From positions 1-36,270 of the forward strand of contig CAMQDG010000006.1 of the NCBI GenBank assembly GCA_946999425.1: 36,270 bases of DNA, given 5' to 3'. The stretch is from an uncultured Peptoniphilus sp. Its GTDB lineage: Bacteria; Bacillota; Clostridia; Tissierellales; Peptoniphilaceae. The notes below the pieces were generated by a model. The model was not told where the DNA came from and made no database searches. It worked only from the letters and a program-made list of their open reading frames with translations. Both the position numbers and the translations under genes were made by a program. Below, in pieces: positions 1-7,918 of the stretch (within the stretch, counting starts at the first letter, position 1; each line of letters starts with the position of its first letter).

Positions 1-929
1 TTTGAAAAAACTTTTTTTCTATTAAAGGCTCTTTCAAAATCTTCTGTAAATATTTGTCCATTTCTTATTCCTACTGCTAAGGCTTTATTTTCATCATTTT
101 CAATCATTTTTTTTACTAAGATGTTGCCCATTGCCGATGCTAAAACTCTGTCAACTGATGAGGGGCTTCCTCCCCTTTGAATATATCCAAGGATTGTTAC
201 CCTGGTTTCAATTTCTGTTATTTTTTGAAGTTCTTCTGCAATTTCATGGGCGTGACCGAGTCCTTCTGCCACAAGGATTATGTGGTGTCTTTTGCCCCTA
301 TTTTTCCCCATAAGCATTTTTCTTGCTATATCATCTATGTCAGCTTTATTCTCTGGAACTAAAATTGATTCAGCCCCTCCGGATATTCCTGCATAAAGAG
401 CTATATCTCCACAATTTCTTCCCATTACTTCTACAACATTTGCCCTGTTGTGAGCGTCTGTTGTGTCCCTTATTTTTGAAATGGCATCAGTCACAGTGTC
501 AACTGCCGTCCAGAAGCCCACAGTATAGTCTGTATAGTCCATATCGTTGTCTATTGAACATGGTATAAGACCTACTGGGAAACCTTCCTTGTAGAGGCTG
601 TATGCTCCTCTCATGGACCCATCTCCTCCAAGGACGATTAAACCTTCTATTCCATAAACTTTTAAAACATTAAGAGCCTGGGAGACTCCTTCTTTTTTTC
701 TAAATCTTTCAGAACGGGAAGTCCCTAAAATAGTTCCACCCTTTTGAATTATATCTGCAACAGAACTTTCTATCATAGGCACAAGACTTCCGTCTATTAA
801 GCCTTCATATCCATTTTTTATTCCAAAAACTTCAATTCCTTCAAAAATTGCACTTCTTACAACTGCACGAAGGGCACTGTTCATTCCCGGAGCATCTCCT
901 CCGGAACAAAGTATTCCTATTCTTTTCAT
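1..929 (-). CDS. pfkA: 6-phosphofructokinase (ATP type), 3' end cut by window edge
   Basis: Cytosolic glycolytic kinase converting fructose 6-phosphate and ATP to fructose 1,6-bisphosphate. Translating the minus strand from the ATG at 929 gives about 309 codons without a stop; the family is about 320 residues, so only roughly ten C-terminal residues lie outside the window. Visible motifs: the N-terminal SGGDAPGMNSALRAVV loop, LGGDGSMRGA at about residue 100 (GGDG, as in ATP-using enzymes; pyrophosphate-dependent forms have GGDD), the catalytic SIDND at about 125-129, VEVMGR, and GYIQRGGSPSSVDR. It begins 7 bases after the dnaE stop, with an AGGTG ribosome site overlapping that stop, so it is the last visible gene of the whiA-HPr-dnaE-pfkA operon. 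In many clostridia pyruvate kinase follows; that would lie outside the window. Confidence 0.97.
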   Translation of the reverse strand, partial: MKRIGILCSGGDAPGMNSALRAVVRSAIFEGIEVFGIKNGYEGLIDGSLVPMIESSVADIIQKGGTILGTSRSERFRKKEGVSQALNVLKVYGIEGLIVLGGDGSMRGAYSLYKEGFPVGLIPCSIDNDMDYTDYTVGFWTAVDTVTDAISKIRDTTDAHNRANVVEVMGRNCGDIALYAGISGGAESILVPENKADIDDIARKMLMGKNRGKRHHIILVAEGLGHAHEIAEELQKITEIETRVTILGYIQRGGSPSSVDRVLASAMGNILVKKMIENDENKALAVGIRNGQIFTEDFERAFNRKKVFS

Positions 930-936
930 AAAACAC

Positions 937-3900
937 CTACTTAACAATTATTTTGTCCCCATTATTATTTAAATAGTTTAGAAGCTCTATTTTTAAATTA
1001 TCAAAGTTTTCAAGGGATATCCACATATCTTTTGAAACTCCATAGGGCTTTTTGCTTTTTTCATCGTAAATTATAACCGGGACCTTGCCTTTATATCTTC
1101 TCAAAATATTTTTTATTGAATTTATATTTTCAGACTTTATATCTTCCACTGAAATATAGAGTCTTTTATTTTCTTCAAGGTCTATTTTTCTTGCTGAATC
1201 CACAATTATTTTTGCTTCTTCCACATCACTTAAACTTATATGTCCTTCAATTGCAAGGACTTTTCCCTCTTCAAATAAATCTTGAAATTGGGAAAAGACA
1301 TTTGGAAATATTATTAATTCTACATTTCCATAAAAATCTTCCAAACTTGCAAAACACATAAGTTTATTATTTTTTGTTACTAATTTTCTTTTGGTTTTTA
1401 TGATTCCAGCAATTTTTACCTTGTCATTATTTTTTCCTTCTTCATTTATTAAAACTGTAGAAGTATCAGAATTTATTTGTATTGCACTTCTGTAAGAGTC
1501 CAAGGGGTGACCCGATGCATAAATTCCTAAAATTTCCTTTTCCATTTCAAGCTTCATAGATTGGGAAAAATCTTTAAGCCTAGGCAAATTATCTTCGTCA
1601 CTTGAGGATTTAAACATGGAAAATTGACCTTCTACATTATTTTTCTTTATGCCTGTAATTAAATCTATAATTTTTTCATAAACTGCCATGTGCTGTGCCC
1701 TGTTGCCCTTAAAGCAATCAAAGGCGCCGCTTTTTATTAAAGATTCCAGCCCCCTTTTATTTATAGCATTGGAATTTATTTTTATAACCCTTCTTACAAA
1801 ATCCGTCATGGAAATAAATTCTCCACTTTTTCTTGCTTCAACTATTGCATCAATAAAATTTACTCCCACATTTTTTACTGCACTTAAGCCGAATCTTATG
1901 GCATCTTTTTCTACGGTAAATTTTTTAAAGCTCTTATTTATATTGGGAGATAGGACTTTTATGCCAAGTCTTTTACATTCTTCAACATAAAGGGCAATTT
2001 GTTTTGGTCTATCCATAAAAGATGAAATCTGAGCCGCCATAAATTCTTTTGGATAATAATATTTTAAGTAGGCGGTCCTATAGGCAACTACTGAATAGGC
2101 AAGGGAGTGAGATTTATTAAAGGCATAGTTGGCAAAATCTATCATCAAATCATAAATTGCATTTGCGCTTTTTTCATCAAGACCATTTCGAAGAGCTCCT
2201 GGAAGTAAAATTTCTCCCTTTTCATCAACTTTTCCATAAATAAAGTTTTTTCTCTCTTCTTCCATAACCGACATCTTTTTTTTGCTCATGGCACGTCTTA
2301 AAATATCAGCTTCTCCCAGGGAATATCCCCCTATTTTTTGCACAATTTGCATAACCTGTTCCTGATAAACTATACAACCATAAGTTGAAGAAAGTATATC
2401 TTCCAGGGCAGGGTGAATATAATTTATCTTAGATTTGTCGTGCTTTGATTCTATAAATTTTGGAATTTGTGACATGGGTCCTGGTCTAAATAGGGCATTT
2501 GCTGCAACTAAATCTTCAAAAGCATCTGGTTTAAGTTCTTTTAAAAAGTTTCTCATTCCTTGAGATTCAAATTGAAATACTGCAAGGGTGTTGGCTTTTT
2601 CAAAAAGTTTAAGAACATTTTTATCATCATAGGAGTGGTCTTTAAAGTCTATTTTTTCCCCATAATTTTTTTCAATCATGTCTACTGCATCTCTTATAAC
2701 TGTTAGTGTCCTAAGGCCTAAGAAGTCCATTTTTAAAAGACCCAGTTCTTCCAACTCTGTCATATTAAATTCCGTTAAAATGATATCATCATTTCTTGCA
2801 AGGGGTACATAATCTGTTATAGGTCTATCTGCAATTACAACTCCTGCTGCATGGGTTGAAGTGTGCCTTGGAAGCCCCTCTATTTTTAGCGCCGTATCAA
2901 TAAGTTTTTTTACCTGATCTTCTTCGTATAAATTTCTAAGTTCTGAAGAAATTTCAAGGGCCTTTTCTATGGTCATATTTATTTGTTGGGGTACTTGCTT
3001 TGCAATGTAATCAACTTTTGAATAGGAAATTCCCATTACACGACCTACATCACGAATGGCTCCCCTTGCTGCCATGGTTCCAAAAGTTACTATTTGTGAA
3101 ACGTGGTCTTGTCCATATTTTTCTCTTACATATTCAATAACTTCTTCTCGCCTTTCATAGCAAAAGTCTATGTCTATATCAGGCATGGACACTCTTTGAG
3201 GATTTAAAAATCTTTCAAAGAGCAAGTTAAATTTTAAGGGGTCAACATCTACAATTCCTAAGGCATAGGAAATTATAGAGCCTGCTGCAGAACCTCTTCC
3301 TGGTCCTACTTGAATATTATTTTTTTTGGCATAATTTATAAAGTCTCTTACAATTAAAAAATAATCTATATAACCCATGGAAAGAATTGTGTTAAATTCA
3401 AATTCAAACCTCTTTTGAATTTTATCGTCTATTTCTTTATATCTTTCTTTTAAGCCTTTTATACTTAATTCTTTTAAATAATCTTCATTTTTCATTCCAT
3501 TAGGAGCTGTAAATTTCGGTAATTTATAATTGTGAAATTCTATATTTACATTGCACCTTTTTGCGATTTTTTCAGTGTTTTCAATGGCATCTGGATAAGA
3601 TGAAAAAAGCTCCTCCATTTCTTCTGGACTTTTTAAATAAAATTCTTGGGTTTGAAATTTCATCCTATCCTTATCATCAAGAGTTTTTCCTGTTTGGATG
3701 CAAAGAAGGACATCGTGAGCCTCAGCATCATCCTTTGTTAGGTAGTGGACGTCATTTGTTGCAACAAGTCCTATTCCAGTTTTTTTATGAATTTCCAAAA
3801 GATATTTATTAACTTCAAGTTGTTCTTTTATTCCATGATTTTGCAGTTCAAGGAAAAAATTTCTTTCTCCAAAAATGTCTCTATATTTTTTAGCTGCTTC

Positions 3901-4356
3901 AACAGCTCCTTCAAAGTCCCTATTTAAAATATTTCTTTGAACTTCACCCGCAAGACAGGCTGAAAGGGCAATAAGACCCTTAGAATATTTTTTTAAAACT
4001 TCATAGTCAATCCTTGGCTTGTAATAAAAACCATCAACCCAACCTATGGATACAATTTTCATTAAGTTTGCATAGCCTTCATCATTTTCTGCCAACAAAA
4101 TTAAATGAAATCTTTTATTTTCCCTTGTTTTATTTGAAAGTTCTTTTTCTGACACATAAACTTCGCATCCCAAAATAGGTTTTACATTTTCTTTCAAACA
4201 TTCTTTATAAAATTGTATAATTCCAAACATGTTTCCATGATCAGTAAGGGCTAAAGAATCCATTCCCAATTCTTTAACTTTTTTTGGCAAATCCTTTATT
4301 CTAATGGATCCGTCAAGAAGAGAATACTCACTGTGGACGTGGAGATGTGTAAACAT
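937..4356 (-). CDS. dnaE: DNA polymerase III alpha subunit (DnaE)
   Basis: Replicative polymerase subunit, 1139 residues, normal length for DnaE1/DnaE3-type enzymes. Domain order: PHP domain at the N-terminus (THLHVHSEYSLLDG, LTDHGN, SACLAGE, NDVHYL), then the C-family polymerase core with GPGRGSAAGS near 351-360 and the catalytic PDIDIDF at 392-398 (Asp393 and Asp395 match the E. coli Asp401/Asp403 pair). Fingers and beta-binding region follow, then an OB-fold at about 970-1060 (KIAGIIKTKRKLVTKNNKLM). There is no 3'-5' exonuclease insertion, so it is DnaE rather than PolC. Start ATG at 4356 has an AAAGGTGA ribosome site. It follows HPr by 45 bases that hold a weak hairpin and overlaps nothing; pfkA follows after 7 bases. 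Confidence 0.97.
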   Translation of the reverse strand: MFTHLHVHSEYSLLDGSIRIKDLPKKVKELGMDSLALTDHGNMFGIIQFYKECLKENVKPILGCEVYVSEKELSNKTRENKRFHLILLAENDEGYANLMKIVSIGWVDGFYYKPRIDYEVLKKYSKGLIALSACLAGEVQRNILNRDFEGAVEAAKKYRDIFGERNFFLELQNHGIKEQLEVNKYLLEIHKKTGIGLVATNDVHYLTKDDAEAHDVLLCIQTGKTLDDKDRMKFQTQEFYLKSPEEMEELFSSYPDAIENTEKIAKRCNVNIEFHNYKLPKFTAPNGMKNEDYLKELSIKGLKERYKEIDDKIQKRFEFEFNTILSMGYIDYFLIVRDFINYAKKNNIQVGPGRGSAAGSIISYALGIVDVDPLKFNLLFERFLNPQRVSMPDIDIDFCYERREEVIEYVREKYGQDHVSQIVTFGTMAARGAIRDVGRVMGISYSKVDYIAKQVPQQINMTIEKALEISSELRNLYEEDQVKKLIDTALKIEGLPRHTSTHAAGVVIADRPITDYVPLARNDDIILTEFNMTELEELGLLKMDFLGLRTLTVIRDAVDMIEKNYGEKIDFKDHSYDDKNVLKLFEKANTLAVFQFESQGMRNFLKELKPDAFEDLVAANALFRPGPMSQIPKFIESKHDKSKINYIHPALEDILSSTYGCIVYQEQVMQIVQKIGGYSLGEADILRRAMSKKKMSVMEEERKNFIYGKVDEKGEILLPGALRNGLDEKSANAIYDLMIDFANYAFNKSHSLAYSVVAYRTAYLKYYYPKEFMAAQISSFMDRPKQIALYVEECKRLGIKVLSPNINKSFKKFTVEKDAIRFGLSAVKNVGVNFIDAIVEARKSGEFISMTDFVRRVIKINSNAINKRGLESLIKSGAFDCFKGNRAQHMAVYEKIIDLITGIKKNNVEGQFSMFKSSSDEDNLPRLKDFSQSMKLEMEKEILGIYASGHPLDSYRSAIQINSDTSTVLINEEGKNNDKVKIAGIIKTKRKLVTKNNKLMCFASLEDFYGNVELIIFPNVFSQFQDLFEEGKVLAIEGHISLSDVEEAKIIVDSARKIDLEENKRLYISVEDIKSENINSIKNILRRYKGKVPVIIYDEKSKKPYGVSKDMWISLENFDNLKIELLNYLNNNGDKIIVK

Positions 4357-4369
4357 AAAATCACCTTTA

Positions 4370-4399
4370 AATATAAAAGAGCTTTACAGTGAAAGCTCT
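4370..4399 (-). terminator. Weak hairpin between HPr and dnaE (attenuator or leaky terminator)
   Basis: On the minus strand AGAGCTTT and AAAGCTCT form an 8-bp perfect stem around a 6-base loop (4378-4399), followed by TTTATATTT. The T run is interrupted and the dnaE ribosome site follows at once, so partial read-through into dnaE is likely. Confidence 0.45.
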
Positions 4400-4401
4400 A
4401 A

Positions 4402-4668
4402 TCAAACATTTATAAAATTATTTTCAATAAGGGAAGTTAAATTTTTTAAAGCCTCTTCTTCATCAGGCCCGTCACATTTTATTTTTACAATTTCCCCTTC
4501 AAAAGCTCCCAAAGACATAATACCTATTATGCTCTTTCCGTTAACTTCGTCTTCATGGCATGCAAGACTTATTTCTGATTCATATTTATTTGCAGTCCTC
4601 ACAAAAAGTGCCGCCGCCCTTGCGTGAAGTCCGTCTTCATTAGAAAGTTTTATTTCCTTTATTACCAT
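4402..4668 (-). CDS. ptsH: HPr phosphocarrier protein
   Basis: Small cytosolic phosphocarrier of the PTS and of HPr-kinase-based carbon catabolite control, 88 residues. I start it at the ATG at 4668 rather than at the GTG 9 bases upstream. AAGGAG lies 8 bases before this ATG, and with this start the active-site histidine falls at exactly His15 (GLHARAA) and the regulatory serine at Ser46 (NGKSIIGIMSLGA), the canonical HPr numbering. The histidine separates it from Crh, which has Gln15, although the position next to whiA is that of crh in Bacillus. Its start lies inside the end of whiA (29-base overlap), which suggests translational coupling. Confidence 0.93.
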   Translation of the reverse strand: MVIKEIKLSNEDGLHARAAALFVRTANKYESEISLACHEDEVNGKSIIGIMSLGAFEGEIVKIKCDGPDEEEALKNLTSLIENNFINV

Positions 4669-5596
4669 AATCACCACTCCTTAACAACTTTGCTATATCT
4701 CTTAATTTTTTCATTCTATAATTTACGGCACTTTTCCCAATTTTAGGGTTTAATAAGTTGCCTATATCTCTTAAAGAGGATTCTCTATTTTCTAACCTCA
4801 AAAGAGCAACCTGTCTTAAATTTTCATCTAAACTATTAAGACCTATTTCTTTATCAATGTATAAGATGTCATTAACCTGATCTAAGGAAGAATTGACAAT
4901 TTTATTTAAATTGGCAGTTTCCATATTCACAAGCCTGTTAACATTATTTCTCATTTCTTTAATAACTCTAATATTTTCAAATTCCAAAACGGATTTAGAT
5001 GCTCCTATTAAAGATAAAAAATCCGATATTTTTTCAGCTTCTTTTAAATAAATAAGGTATTTCTCTTTTCTAAGAGTAAGCCCTGGATCAATATTATATT
5101 CAGATAAAATTTCCATTAAATACTCTGCCGGTCCCTTATTTTCAAAAATAATTTCAAAGTGGTAAGTTTTTTCAGGATTGGTAACAGAACCGCTACCTAA
5201 AAAACAACCTCTTACAAAGGCTCTTTTGTCTTCCTCTCTAAGACTTGGTTTTTTAGTTGAAAGGTTAAATACCCTTTCATCCCGTCCTATGTACACCTTA
5301 TTAAGTAAAGACTTAACTGCATAAGTGTCAAACAAACTAATTGAATATTTATTTTTTCTAAGCTTATAATTTTTTCTTATAGAAGCTTCAACGTCTTTAG
5401 AATAAGTTTTTAAAAAAGTAAAAATCCTTCTTGCTACGGAGGGGTTTTCAGTGTTAAAAGATAAAATTAAATCCTCTGCTTTTAGCATAATTGCTCCACA
5501 AGTTGCCAGAAAACCTGACATTTCATTGGTGATTAAGTTTTTATCTTTTACTTTAATTTTTGCAACTTCATTTTTAACAGAAGAAGAAAAACTCAT
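4640..5596 (-). CDS. whiA: WhiA-type DNA-binding protein
   Basis: WhiA family protein (sporulation regulator in Streptomyces, cell-division and chromosome-segregation role in Bacillus). It has an N-terminal LAGLIDADG-endonuclease-like fold without nuclease activity and a C-terminal helix-turn-helix (SLRDIGNLLNPKIGKSAV then NYRMKKL). I choose the ATG at 5596 (MSFSSSVKNEVAKI, the usual WhiA beginning), 318 residues. GGAGGAGG sits just before it, inside the longer open frame that starts 18 bases upstream without a ribosome site. It is the first gene of the operon whiA-HPr-dnaE-pfkA; rapZ and yvcK, which usually precede whiA, are absent here, and the upstream gene is divergent. Confidence 0.94.
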   Translation of the reverse strand: MSFSSSVKNEVAKIKVKDKNLITNEMSGFLATCGAIMLKAEDLILSFNTENPSVARRIFTFLKTYSKDVEASIRKNYKLRKNKYSISLFDTYAVKSLLNKVYIGRDERVFNLSTKKPSLREEDKRAFVRGCFLGSGSVTNPEKTYHFEIIFENKGPAEYLMEILSEYNIDPGLTLRKEKYLIYLKEAEKISDFLSLIGASKSVLEFENIRVIKEMRNNVNRLVNMETANLNKIVNSSLDQVNDILYIDKEIGLNSLDENLRQVALLRLENRESSLRDIGNLLNPKIGKSAVNYRMKKLRDIAKLLRSGDYGNKGNKTF

Positions 5597-5630
5597 AGGT
5601 CCTCCTCCAGTCATTGGACTTAACTATAAC

Positions 5631-5636
5631 TATTAT
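5631..5636 (-). promoter_or_regulatory. -10 box of the whiA operon
   Basis: TATAAT on the minus strand (5631-5636), about 35 bases before the whiA ATG. The -35 region is T-rich and I cannot point to a good TTGACA match, so only the -10 is annotated. Confidence 0.5.
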
Positions 5637-5790
5637 ACATTTACTTAATTAAAAATAAAAGACTTTTAATGAAAATCTGAAAAAGTTTTGAAAATGTTTT
5701 CAAAAAAATTTTTTTAATTTTTTTTACTTCTTTTTGTATTTTCACTAATTCTTTTTTAAATTTTAATAAGTTTGAGATTTTGTATTATTA

Positions 5791-5820
5791 TTGTAATAAT
5801 GTTTTCAAGATTTTTATAGT
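5791..5820 (+). promoter_or_regulatory. Promoter of the secreted stalk-domain gene
   Basis: TTGTAA (5791-5796), an 18-base spacer, and TATAGT (5815-5820), followed by an AAGGAG ribosome site 8 bases before the ATG at 5846. The 250-base divergent region between whiA and this gene is otherwise poly-A/T tracts. Confidence 0.5.
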
Positions 5821-5845
5821 AAAATAATCCTAAGGAGATGATTAT

Positions 5846-6865
5846 ATGAAATTAATGAAAAAAATATCTTTATTTGCCCTAAGCGGTGTAATTTTATCAG
5901 GACTTTTTTTAGTCAAAACTCAAGCTGCTCAATATGCAACCATACCAACTTTTAAGGTTACATTAAACGATAGACTTTTTGAAGGAACTTACAGTCAATA
6001 TCCTCTTTTGGTTTATAAAGACATAACCTATTTTCCAATGACTTACTATACAACAAGATTTTTAGGCGTTGAAACAAGTTGGAATTCTTATGATGGACTT
6101 GGTATAAATCAAACAGGTGTAAGGGGAGAATATCATTTTTATGGACAAGGTTTTAAAAATGCAAATTCCTATCCAGTAGAAATCCCGACTTTTAAAATTA
6201 AAGTTAATGGTAAATCAATTTACAACCAAGATGAAAAGTATCCTCTTCTAATTTTTAGAGATGTTACTTATTTCCCAATGACTTGGAGATTTTGTGTAAA
6301 TGAGTTTGGTTGGGCTTATAGATTTACAAATGAAAATGGTCTTGAAATAAAGTCTATAAATAAGGCTTCGGAAAAAACTCAACCTAAACAACAAAGTCCA
6401 ACAGTTAAAAAAGAACTTCCACCAATTGGTATGGGAAAATTGGAACATGACGGAAAATACATCTATTACTTTAGGGACGATAGTATTGTAAAAGTTGACG
6501 AAAAAGATTTTTCTCAAAAAATAGTTTCAAAGAATGTAAATGTTAGAAACAACGGAGTTGACCTATTTGTTCTTGACGGAAATATTTATTATATTGACGG
6601 AAGAGATAATTCTCTTATGAATGGAGATGGAAATAATTTAAATTACGGTTATTCCGTTGAAAATGTTGAAAAATCTTCTCCATATTTTATTGTTAACTTC
6701 TCAAGCAATAAAGACGGTAGTATGCAAACTGTAATTTATGATAAAAATCAAAAAAATATCTACACTGCTCAAGATATAGATTTAAGCAAGGGATATAAGT
6801 TAAACAAAAATATTTTCTCTTATACTGATCTTAAGGGCATGGAACAAGATATAACTTTAAAATAA
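5846..6865 (+). CDS. Secreted protein with two stalk-like repeats and a DUF5050-like C-terminal region
   Basis: 339 residues. An N-terminal signal peptide (MKLMKKISLFALSGVILSG, cleavage probably after TQAAQ) indicates export. Two repeats follow, each beginning IPTFK and containing YPLL-(V/I)-(Y/F)-(K/R)-D-(I/V)-TYFPMT and ending W..Y/F..xxGLxI (about residues 33-94 and 112-168). This pattern resembles the copper-amine-oxidase N-terminal-like 'stalk' domain of clostridial surface proteins. After a Lys/Pro/Gln linker (about 173-193), the C-terminal part has GKYIYYFRDDSIVKVDEK and DGNIYYIDGRDNSLM, short YIYY-type motifs like those of DUF5050-type beta-propeller repeats. No LPXTG, SLH or other anchor is visible, so it is probably released or associated non-covalently. 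Single-gene unit with its own promoter and terminator; the function is unknown. Confidence 0.75.
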   Translation: MKLMKKISLFALSGVILSGLFLVKTQAAQYATIPTFKVTLNDRLFEGTYSQYPLLVYKDITYFPMTYYTTRFLGVETSWNSYDGLGINQTGVRGEYHFYGQGFKNANSYPVEIPTFKIKVNGKSIYNQDEKYPLLIFRDVTYFPMTWRFCVNEFGWAYRFTNENGLEIKSINKASEKTQPKQQSPTVKKELPPIGMGKLEHDGKYIYYFRDDSIVKVDEKDFSQKIVSKNVNVRNNGVDLFVLDGNIYYIDGRDNSLMNGDGNNLNYGYSVENVEKSSPYFIVNFSSNKDGSMQTVIYDKNQKNIYTAQDIDLSKGYKLNKNIFSYTDLKGMEQDITLK

Positions 6866-6876
6866 TAGATATTTAG

Positions 6877-6906
6877 GGTCGGGCTGAAATAGGCCCGATT
6901 TTTTTG
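6877..6906 (+). terminator. Rho-independent terminator of the stalk-domain gene
   Basis: TCGGGC (6879-6884) pairs with GCCCGA (6893-6898) around an 8-base loop, followed by T7. Confidence 0.9.
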
Positions 6907-6961
6907 AATCTAATAATTTTCGATAATAAAAAATTTTTTTGTTTTTTTATTTTTATTTTTT

Positions 6962-6990
6962 TTGAATAATTTTTATTTTTGTTTCATAAT
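6962..6990 (+). promoter_or_regulatory. Promoter of the TrxB-like flavoprotein
   Basis: TTGAAT (6962-6967), 17-base spacer, CATAAT (6985-6990), 18 bases before the start codon with GGAGG in between. Confidence 0.5.
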
Positions 6991-7008
6991 AGCTTATTGG
7001 AGGTAGAA

Positions 7009-7881
7009 ATGATTGATATTATAATTATAGGCGCAGGTCCCAGTGGGGTTAGTGCCGCCCTATATGCAAAAGCAAGGGGTAAAGATATTGTAGTTTTTGA
7101 AAAAGAAAAAATTGGCGGTTTAATTTCAAATGTTTCAAAGGTTAGCCATTATGCTTCCGTTGAAAAGGATGAAACCGGTACTGAGTTTGCAAAAAAATTG
7201 GAAGACCAATTAAATTATTCTCAAATTCCTGTAAAATTTGAAGAAGTTAAAAAAATCGAAAAAACTGGAGATTCTTTTAAAGTTACAACAAATAAAGACC
7301 AATATACATCTCAAAAAGTTATTTGTGCTTGTGGTTCAAGTCTAAAAGAATTGCCTTTAAATGTTCCGGAAGATTTTTCTGTTAAACATTGGCCTTTAGG
7401 AAATGAAGAAGAGTTAAAGGGCAAAACCGTTGTCATTAATGGTGGTTCTGATGGTGCAAGTAAAGAAGCTCTTTACATTTCTAAGTTTGCAAAGGAAGTT
7501 CATATAGTTCAAGACCAAGATAAGCTTATGTGTATTGATGAATTTAAAAGACAAATTGAAAATTCTGAAAATATTAAGGTTCACACTTCATCAAAATTAC
7601 TTGAAATTAATGTTGTAAATGGAAAGTGTTTAAGTGCAAAATTGACTAATTCTGAAATAAAGGATGATAAGGGCATTGAAATTTATGCTCAAATCGGTCA
7701 AAATGGCAACAGTGAAATTCTAAAGGATTTTGCAAATGTTAATAATACTTTCTTAGATGAAGATATAATTTCAAAAACTTCAGGACTTTTCTTTGCAGGA
7801 GATATTCGTGTAAAGCCTGTTAAACAAATTGCAACAGCTGTTTGTGACGGTTGCCTTGCAGGAATTAATGCTTGTAAATAA
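7009..7881 (+). CDS. Thioredoxin-reductase-like FAD/NAD(P) oxidoreductase lacking the CxxC
   Basis: 290 residues from the ATG at 7009, chosen because GGAGG precedes it; a longer in-frame start at 6979 has no ribosome site and overlaps the promoter. FAD-binding IIIIGAGPSGVSAALYAK at the N-terminus and the C-terminal LFFAGDIRVKPVKQIATAVC are typical of TrxB. The middle NAD(P)-binding region reads VVINGGSDGASKEALYIS. Just before it, where TrxB carries the CATC redox pair, the sequence is VKHWPLGNEEE with no cysteine, so it cannot work as a classical thioredoxin reductase. Isolated cysteines occur elsewhere (for example CACGSS). It may be a ferredoxin/flavodoxin reductase or an orphan flavoprotein of TrxB fold; the partner is unknown. 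Confidence 0.85.
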   Translation: MIDIIIIGAGPSGVSAALYAKARGKDIVVFEKEKIGGLISNVSKVSHYASVEKDETGTEFAKKLEDQLNYSQIPVKFEEVKKIEKTGDSFKVTTNKDQYTSQKVICACGSSLKELPLNVPEDFSVKHWPLGNEEELKGKTVVINGGSDGASKEALYISKFAKEVHIVQDQDKLMCIDEFKRQIENSENIKVHTSSKLLEINVVNGKCLSAKLTNSEIKDDKGIEIYAQIGQNGNSEILKDFANVNNTFLDEDIISKTSGLFFAGDIRVKPVKQIATAVCDGCLAGINACK

Positions 7882-7918
7882 AAAAAGCTATGGGGAAATT
7901 TCCCATAGCTTTTTTCTT
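7881..7918. terminator. Bidirectional terminator between convergent genes
   Basis: Perfect stem GCTATGGG/CCCATAGC with A6 before and T6 after (7881-7915), so it serves both the plus-strand flavoprotein and the minus-strand peptidase, whose stop is at 7919. Confidence 0.92.

Noticed and set aside
4402..4668. Crh instead of HPr, because it follows whiA
   Set aside because: Position 15 is histidine, not the glutamine that defines Crh.
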